A DNA stretch of 18,838 nucleotides from an uncultured Erysipelotrichaceae bacterium. Lineage in GTDB: Bacteria > Bacillota_I > Bacilli_A > Acholeplasmatales > Anaeroplasmataceae. Location: assembly GCA_902783745.1 (NCBI GenBank), contig CACZRY010000089.1, positions 1 to 18,838 on the forward strand, given 5' to 3'. The stretch's first letter is position 1. Each line of letters begins with the position of its first letter. Below, piece after piece: positions 14,908 to 18,838 of the stretch. Below the pieces are notes generated by a model that did not search any database, was not told where the DNA came from, and saw nothing but the letters and a program-made list of their open reading frames with translations. A program made the position numbers and the translations under genes.

Positions 14908-15555
14908 TTGAGACTATATAAATTAATTAAACTAAATGGATATACTAAAAGTGAATGTATTAATCTATTTAATAATAATTTAATAACAGTAAATGATAAA
15001 ATAGTACCATTAACTACATATATTAATGATACTGATATAGTTAAATGTAATGGTAATATCATTAAAAGGCCTAAATTTAGGTATTTTTTATATTTTAAGC
15101 CAAAAGGTATAGAATCAACCATTTCTTCTAAAAAAGAAAGTTATATTAACAATATTAATATTGATTTAAAATTAATGGTTGCAGGAAGATTAGATAAAGA
15201 TTCTTATGGATTAATGATATTATCTAATGATGGTGATTTTATAAATTATATTCAAACATCAAATGATATTAAAAAAACATATATTGTTGAATTTGAAAAA
15301 GATATTACTAAAGAATTCTTAGCTGGATTTGATAAAGAATATATAATAAGAGGAAGGAAAACTACACCTATTAAATATGAAGTAATATCTACAAGAAAGC
15401 TTAAGCTTATATTAAGTGAGGGTGTATATCATCAAATAAGAAATATAACTAAGCTAAATGGAAATAAAGTTATAGATTTATTTAGAATTAAAATTGGTAA
15501 ATATGAGCTTAATGATTTAAAGTGTGGAGAGATAAAAGAGATGGATATGATTTAA
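14908..15555 (+). CDS. RsuA/RluB/RluE-family pseudouridine synthase
   Basis: The 215-aa protein converts a uridine in ribosomal RNA to pseudouridine. An N-terminal S4-like RNA-binding domain (residues 1-50, MRLYKLIKLNG) precedes the catalytic domain. FKPKGIESTISS (~63-74) matches the KPxGxxST motif, and the catalytic Asp is D96 in AGRLDKDSYGLMILSNDGD. EGVYHQIRN near 170 is the third conserved segment. Which rRNA site it modifies cannot be read from sequence. The start is TTG at 14908 behind GGTGAT (14899-14904); this reading is right because the S4 fold begins there. It is the only plus-strand gene, divergent from csoR, and its terminator is shared with patB. A substrate other than rRNA is possible. 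Confidence 0.9.
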   Translation: MRLYKLIKLNGYTKSECINLFNNNLITVNDKIVPLTTYINDTDIVKCNGNIIKRPKFRYFLYFKPKGIESTISSKKESYINNINIDLKLMVAGRLDKDSYGLMILSNDGDFINYIQTSNDIKKTYIVEFEKDITKEFLAGFDKEYIIRGRKTTPIKYEVISTRKLKLILSEGVYHQIRNITKLNGNKVIDLFRIKIGKYELNDLKCGEIKEMDMI

Positions 15556-15567
15556 TCCATCTCTTTT
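15534..15567. terminator. Bidirectional hairpin terminator between convergent genes
   Basis: A perfect 13-bp stem (15534-15546 with 15555-15567) encloses an 8-nt loop. T-rich sequence follows on the plus strand (TTTTGTATTATTT) and TTTTAT on the minus strand. It overlaps the stop of the pseudouridine synthase and lies just past the patB stop, so it can serve both. Confidence 0.8.
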
Positions 15568-15570
15568 GTA

Positions 15571-16728
15571 TTATTTATAAAGCTTTACACCTGTTTTAAA
15601 TCTATTAAGTCCATCTATTACATTAGATATGGATGTTGCAAGATTTATTCTTACAAATCCTTCTCCACTATTGCCATATTCTATTCCTTCTGTAATAATA
15701 AGACCTGTTTTTTCTCTTAAGAATTCAACAAATTTCTTTGAATCATTTGTTATATCTTTTATATCAACCCATAAAAGATATGTTGCATCTCCTTTAATAG
15801 GCTTTACTCCTTTTATTTTAGATAAAAATTCATATGCATATCTTTTATTAATTGTAACATACGCATTCATCTCATCTAACCAATCAATTGAATCAAAGGC
15901 AGCAATAAATGCGTCATTATAAAATGCATTACCTTCTGCAACCTCATCAGTATTAAGACCTCTTTTTATTTTCCAGTTTAATTCTTTATTCTTACATATA
16001 ACATATGCTGCCTGTAATCCTGCAAGGTTAAAGCATTTAGATGCAGATAATATTGATATTACATTATCATTATTATTTGTAAGCTTTTGAATAGGAGTAT
16101 ATTCTAAGCCTGGAGTTACAATATCACAATGTAATTCATCTGAGATAATTTTAACATTATATTTTCTTGTTAATTCTAAGATTTTTAAAAGCTCTTCTTC
16201 ACTCCAAATCTTACCAATTGGGTTATGCGGATTACAAAGAATTAAAAGTGATGTTTGAGGATCACTTAATTTGATTTCTAAATCAGAAAAATCAATACTA
16301 TATTCTTGAGTTTTTGGGTTATATAATAAATTAGATTCTAATATATATCTACCATTATTATAAATACTATTAAAGAAAATATTATATACAGGAGTTAATA
16401 ATACTACCTTTTCTGCAGGTGTTGTTATTTTTCTTACCATAGATGAAATTGCAGGTACTGCCCCTATTGACATAATAATATCTTCTTTTTCATATTTAAT
16501 ATTATGTCTTATTAAATTAAATCTAATGAATGAATCAAAAAATTCATCACTTGAAATACTATAACCAAAAGTTCCTGCGTTAACTCTTTTTAATAATGCT
16601 TCTTTAATTTTAGGTGCTACACTAAAATCCATATCAGCGACCCACATTGGAAGCTCATCATCCTTACAATCCCACTTTAATGAATTAATATTGAAGCGAG
16701 AAGGTACGTTATCAAAATCATATTTCAT
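15571..16728 (-). CDS. patB: PatB/MalY-type PLP-dependent C-S lyase (cystathionine beta-lyase)
   Basis: The 385-aa protein belongs to class I/II fold-type I aminotransferases of the MalY/PatB group. Such enzymes cleave the C-S bond of cystathionine to give homocysteine, pyruvate and ammonia, or act on cysteine conjugates. The opening MKYDF...RFNINSLKWD is typical, WVADMDF is near 29, NPHNP at 166-170, SDELH at 196-200, and the PLP lysine is K231 in SASKCFNLAG. The Arg in EGFVRINLA near the end should bind the substrate carboxylate. The start overlaps the DUF3737 stop by one base (TAATG), so it belongs to the TetR-DUF3737-patB operon. The product homocysteine would feed MetH encoded in this window, though the physiological substrate is unknown. 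A true aminotransferase is less likely. Confidence 0.93.
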   Translation of the reverse strand: MKYDFDNVPSRFNINSLKWDCKDDELPMWVADMDFSVAPKIKEALLKRVNAGTFGYSISSDEFFDSFIRFNLIRHNIKYEKEDIIMSIGAVPAISSMVRKITTPAEKVVLLTPVYNIFFNSIYNNGRYILESNLLYNPKTQEYSIDFSDLEIKLSDPQTSLLILCNPHNPIGKIWSEEELLKILELTRKYNVKIISDELHCDIVTPGLEYTPIQKLTNNNDNVISILSASKCFNLAGLQAAYVICKNKELNWKIKRGLNTDEVAEGNAFYNDAFIAAFDSIDWLDEMNAYVTINKRYAYEFLSKIKGVKPIKGDATYLLWVDIKDITNDSKKFVEFLREKTGLIITEGIEYGNSGEGFVRINLATSISNVIDGLNRFKTGVKLYK

Positions 16729-17576
16729 TATTCTTCTTTAACCTCAATTCTTGTCATATTTGGATCAATTAAAGTTTTATCTAAAATTAATTCTTTAATT
16801 TTTTTAGCTTTAATTACACCAGATATAGGGTTTTTAACAGAATCAATTTCAGATTTTACTTCCGCATTAATATCAGATACAAATTCAAAAGCTAAATCTG
16901 TATTTAAAAGCTTACAGTTAATTAATTTTAAATTTTTCATATAACAGAATCCTTGGTTTGAATCTATTGTACAATTAATAAATGTAACATCTTCGCTATT
17001 CCAACCAATATATTCACCTATAATTGTAGAGTTTTTAACAACTACATGACGACAATTCCAAAAAGAATCTTTAGATATTAAATAAGCATGATCAATTTCA
17101 ATGTTTTCTCCACCATCAAACAAGTAATTACCATTTAGATTAAAGTTTTTTACTTTAATATTTTTAGAATTCATACCAAAATAATTTCCTTTTGCAGAAA
17201 CATTTTCTAAATAAATATCATTACAATTCCATAATGTTTCATCAGCAATGGGCATATTTGTATTAAAAAGCTTAATATTAGAGCTTCTTCTAAATGTTTT
17301 TGGGGCTTCAATCATTGAATCCTTAAATGTAATATTTTTGGTATACCAAATACCACTCCTTGCAGCTTCTAATAAAACTGAGTCATTAACTTCTATATTT
17401 TCTGAATACCACATTGGATATTTCCATTTGAATATTGAATTGTTTAATACTATATTTTTACTTTCCTTTAAAGGTGATTCACCATCCGCAAAAGTAGTAT
17501 CATTTATTTCTAAATCTCTTGCGTGATATAAAGCACGTTCACCTGTTAAAAATTGTTGTTCTATTACCTTTTTCAT
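16728..17576 (-). CDS. DUF3737 family protein, predicted parallel beta-helix
   Basis: The 282-aa protein matches the DUF3737 family in its opening (EQQFLTGERALY, FADGESPLKES) and in IWYTKNI...IEAPKTFRRS. It has no signal peptide. From residue ~35 to ~235 it is built from about nine repeats of ~20 residues. Each repeat carries an NI- or DV-type strand, a short turn and another strand, often started by WYS, WYT, NCND, NSKN or NCRH. The regular spacing is what a right-handed beta-helix gives, as in pectate lyases and carbohydrate enzymes, but no catalytic residues are known for the family, so its function is undescribed. It lies between a TetR gene and patB, 1 nt after the TetR stop with GGAGG (inside tetR) as ribosome site. 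Its partner is likely PatB. Confidence 0.92.
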   Translation of the reverse strand: MKKVIEQQFLTGERALYHARDLEINDTTFADGESPLKESKNIVLNNSIFKWKYPMWYSENIEVNDSVLLEAARSGIWYTKNITFKDSMIEAPKTFRRSSNIKLFNTNMPIADETLWNCNDIYLENVSAKGNYFGMNSKNIKVKNFNLNGNYLFDGGENIEIDHAYLISKDSFWNCRHVVVKNSTIIGEYIGWNSEDVTFINCTIDSNQGFCYMKNLKLINCKLLNTDLAFEFVSDINAEVKSEIDSVKNPISGVIKAKKIKELILDKTLIDPNMTRIEVKEE

Positions 17577-17577
17577 C

Positions 17578-18144
17578 TTAATCCTCCATATAGTCTCTTA
17601 ATAATGATGAGACTAAAGCACTATCAATATAAGAATATGGATCTTTCATATCATCCATACACCATAATACTAAATCACCAAATAATATATATAAAATTTG
17701 TTCAACAAGCTTATCTAGATTTAAATCTTTAATTATGCCTCTTCTTTTATATACATCAAAGAATTTATTTAGCATATTTTCATTGTAATAACATCTTTCT
17801 TCGTCATCCATTCCAATCTTAAGCCAGCTTCTTGCGATAGGCATACCATATACTGTAATACCTTCAATGAATTTATGCATATATTCATTTACTAAAGGAA
17901 TAACATCTTTAGTTTCTGCTTCATTAATTATATATTCATATAATTCTTCTAAGCCTTGGCATGCAATTTCAGATAATATATCTTCTTTCTTCTTAAAATA
18001 AATATAAAAAGAACCCTTAGCAACACCAGCCTTAGATGTAATATCACTAACTGATATTCCTTCAAGACCTTTTTCTTTAATTAGAATGTTTGCAGCTTCT
18101 AAAATTTTACTTTTAGTTAGCTCTTTTTTATCTTCTCTTTTCAT
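17578..18144 (-). CDS. TetR-family transcriptional regulator
   Basis: The 188-aa protein has the TetR DNA-binding domain at residues ~10-60 (ILEAANILIKEKGLEGISVSDITSKAGVAKGSFYIYFKKKEDIL). The C-terminal half is helical and divergent, as expected for the ligand-binding and dimer domain; the ligand is unknown. It is first in an operon with DUF3737 and patB, and a long palindrome covers its promoter, so it probably represses itself and these genes. The start at 18144 has an AAGGATGTG ribosome site. Two Cys, near 84 and 162, might be redox or metal sensitive, but nothing shows this. Confidence 0.92.
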   Translation of the reverse strand: MKREDKKELTKSKILEAANILIKEKGLEGISVSDITSKAGVAKGSFYIYFKKKEDILSEIACQGLEELYEYIINEAETKDVIPLVNEYMHKFIEGITVYGMPIARSWLKIGMDDEERCYYNENMLNKFFDVYKRRGIIKDLNLDKLVEQILYILFGDLVLWCMDDMKDPYSYIDSALVSSLLRDYMED

Positions 18145-18166
18145 GCTATCACATCCTTATGATGAT

Positions 18167-18208
18167 AGTATAATAAAAAAATGACCAACAGTCAATGACT
18201 GATGGTCA
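18167..18208 (-). promoter_or_regulatory. tetR promoter and 27-bp palindrome (operator and possible terminator)
   Basis: On the minus strand TTGACT (18190-18195), a 17-bp spacer and TATACT (18167-18172) form a promoter. A palindrome at 18182-18208 with 13-bp arms and one mismatch covers the -35; its half-site reads TGACCAACAGTCA on the plus strand. This fits a TetR operator. The same palindrome lies 19 bp after the cupin stop and is followed on the minus strand by seven T, so it could also end cupin transcription. Confidence 0.65.
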
Positions 18209-18226
18209 ATTTCATATTTTCACATA

Positions 18227-18556
18227 TTATTGCGTACAAACTACAGCAAAGAAAATTAAATCTTCATTTGTATCATTAATTAAAGTATGGTTATGTCCTT
18301 TTTTACAGTAAGTACAATCACCTTCATTTAATCTTAATTCAACTCCATCACAAATAGTTTTTCCTGAGCCTTTAATAATATATATTATTTCACTATTTGT
18401 CTCATGAGTATGAAGACCTATAGACGCGCCTGGGATTAATCTACCACGCATAATCTTATTAAGATCATCTGTATAATCTTTTACTCTATATTCTTTTTCT
18501 CCACCTTTGAAATTAGGTTTTATTTCTTCTTCCATTTTATTAAAATCAATTTTCAT
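18227..18556 (-). CDS. Cupin-domain protein
   Basis: The 109-aa protein is a single conserved cupin barrel. Motif 1 reads G-x5-HxH-x4-E (GASIGLHTHETNSE, with H49, H51 and E56). Motif 2 has GDCTYCKKGHNH, where the usual PxG is KKG and H88 or H90 completes the metal site. Such small cupins bind a metal ion and may be isomerases, dioxygenases or sensors; the reaction cannot be named here. The start has a GGAGAT ribosome site. It stands alone between a hairpin terminator and the TetR operator, so it may be a single-gene unit. Cys81 and Cys84 form a C-x2-C in motif 2, which is unusual. Confidence 0.9.
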   Translation of the reverse strand: MKIDFNKMEEEIKPNFKGGEKEYRVKDYTDDLNKIMRGRLIPGASIGLHTHETNSEIIYIIKGSGKTICDGVELRLNEGDCTYCKKGHNHTLINDTNEDLIFFAVVCTQ

Positions 18557-18572
18557 ATTATCTCCAAATTTA

Positions 18573-18595
18573 AAGGAGCTACGATGTAGCTCCTT
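18573..18595 (-). terminator. Hairpin terminator after the gene at the right edge
   Basis: A perfect 10-bp stem, AAGGAGCTAC with GTAGCTCCTT, has a 3-nt loop. It is 8 bp past the stop of the right-edge gene. The T-run after it is weak (TTTAAATTT). Confidence 0.65.
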
Positions 18596-18603
18596 ATTAT
18601 TTA

Positions 18604-18838
18604 TTATGCGCCGTATGTAATTTCAACGTTCTTATAATTGCTTACTTTCTTAACGAATGCACTAATGTTATCATTTCTAGAATCGCCAACAATTCTAACC
18701 TTGTCTGCAAATAAACCATTTACAGTCTTAATTGTAATGTCATCTGCATCACTATCCATTTTGTAATATGTTACGCCTTCTTCAGGTGCTTTAACAGAAT
18801 CAGTATCTACTTTTGTATAAGTATATCCACATTCATCA
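18604..18838 (-). CDS. Unidentified protein, C-terminal end (runs off window)
   Basis: The reading frame continues from the right edge for 77 codons and ends in a double stop (TAATAA) at 18601-18606. The visible tail reads DECGYTYTKVDTDSVKAPEE, then about 55 more residues ending VEITYGA. It is acidic with alternating hydrophobics and looks like beta-rich structure; EEGVTYYK resembles segments of secreted or surface proteins. No family was recognised, and the N-terminal part lies outside. Codon choice here uses GGC, GAC and AAG more than its neighbours, which may mean higher expression. A hairpin terminator follows it. Confidence 0.75.
   Translation of the reverse strand, partial: DECGYTYTKVDTDSVKAPEEGVTYYKMDSDADDITIKTVNGLFADKVRIVGDSRNDNISAFVKKVSNYKNVEITYGA

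Overview
The window is AT-rich (low GC) DNA from a Gram-positive-type bacterium, most likely a gut Bacilli/Erysipelotrichia- or RF39-like lineage; this placement is an inference from base composition and gene families. Near-consensus sigma-A promoters, AAGGAGG-type ribosome sites and short hairpin-plus-T-run terminators fit this. csoR ends in TGA and no in-frame TGA is needed as Trp, so the standard bacterial code applies rather than the Mycoplasma code. Every gene but one is on the minus strand, so transcription mostly runs from high to low coordinates. The window is tightly packed: the longest gap without a gene is about 130 bp (11577-11706), and no RNA genes, insertion sequences, CRISPR arrays or integration signs were seen.

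Region 1 (1-5030) is a methionine module. A LysR-type regulator is followed by metF, a stand-alone methionine synthase reactivation subunit, and a cobalamin-dependent MetH that lacks that domain. The three enzyme genes overlap in one operon, and a Thr-rich lipoprotein gene starts 21 bp after metH. A 17-bp palindrome between lysR and metF matches the streptococcal MET-box almost exactly, and half-sites of it lie in the lysR promoter.

Region 2 (5083-10290) is a three-gene operon: a small HExxH zincin-like protein, a very large SWIM/SNF2 ATPase and a small helical protein of unknown function. A hairpin terminator lies at each end.

Region 3 (10297-11643) holds a Veg-like small protein and an MscS-type mechanosensitive channel, each with its own terminator.

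Region 4 (11675-14872) is a copper operon, csoR-copA-copZ. A CsoR-type operator lies between a perfect -35 and -10. CopA carries an extra heavy-metal domain at its C-terminus and an unusual HH in place of the HP motif. Divergent from it is a pseudouridine synthase gene (14908-15555), the only plus-strand gene.

Region 5 (15571-18208) is a TetR - DUF3737 beta-helix - PatB/MalY C-S lyase operon. A 27-bp palindrome at its promoter looks like both a TetR operator and the terminator of the upstream cupin gene (18227-18556). The right edge has the C-terminal end of an unidentified protein.

The clearest themes are methionine and sulfur handling (MetF/MetH/PatB with a LysR regulator) and copper homeostasis. 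The least explained pieces are the zincin-SWIM/SNF2-helical protein operon and the DUF3737 protein paired with PatB.
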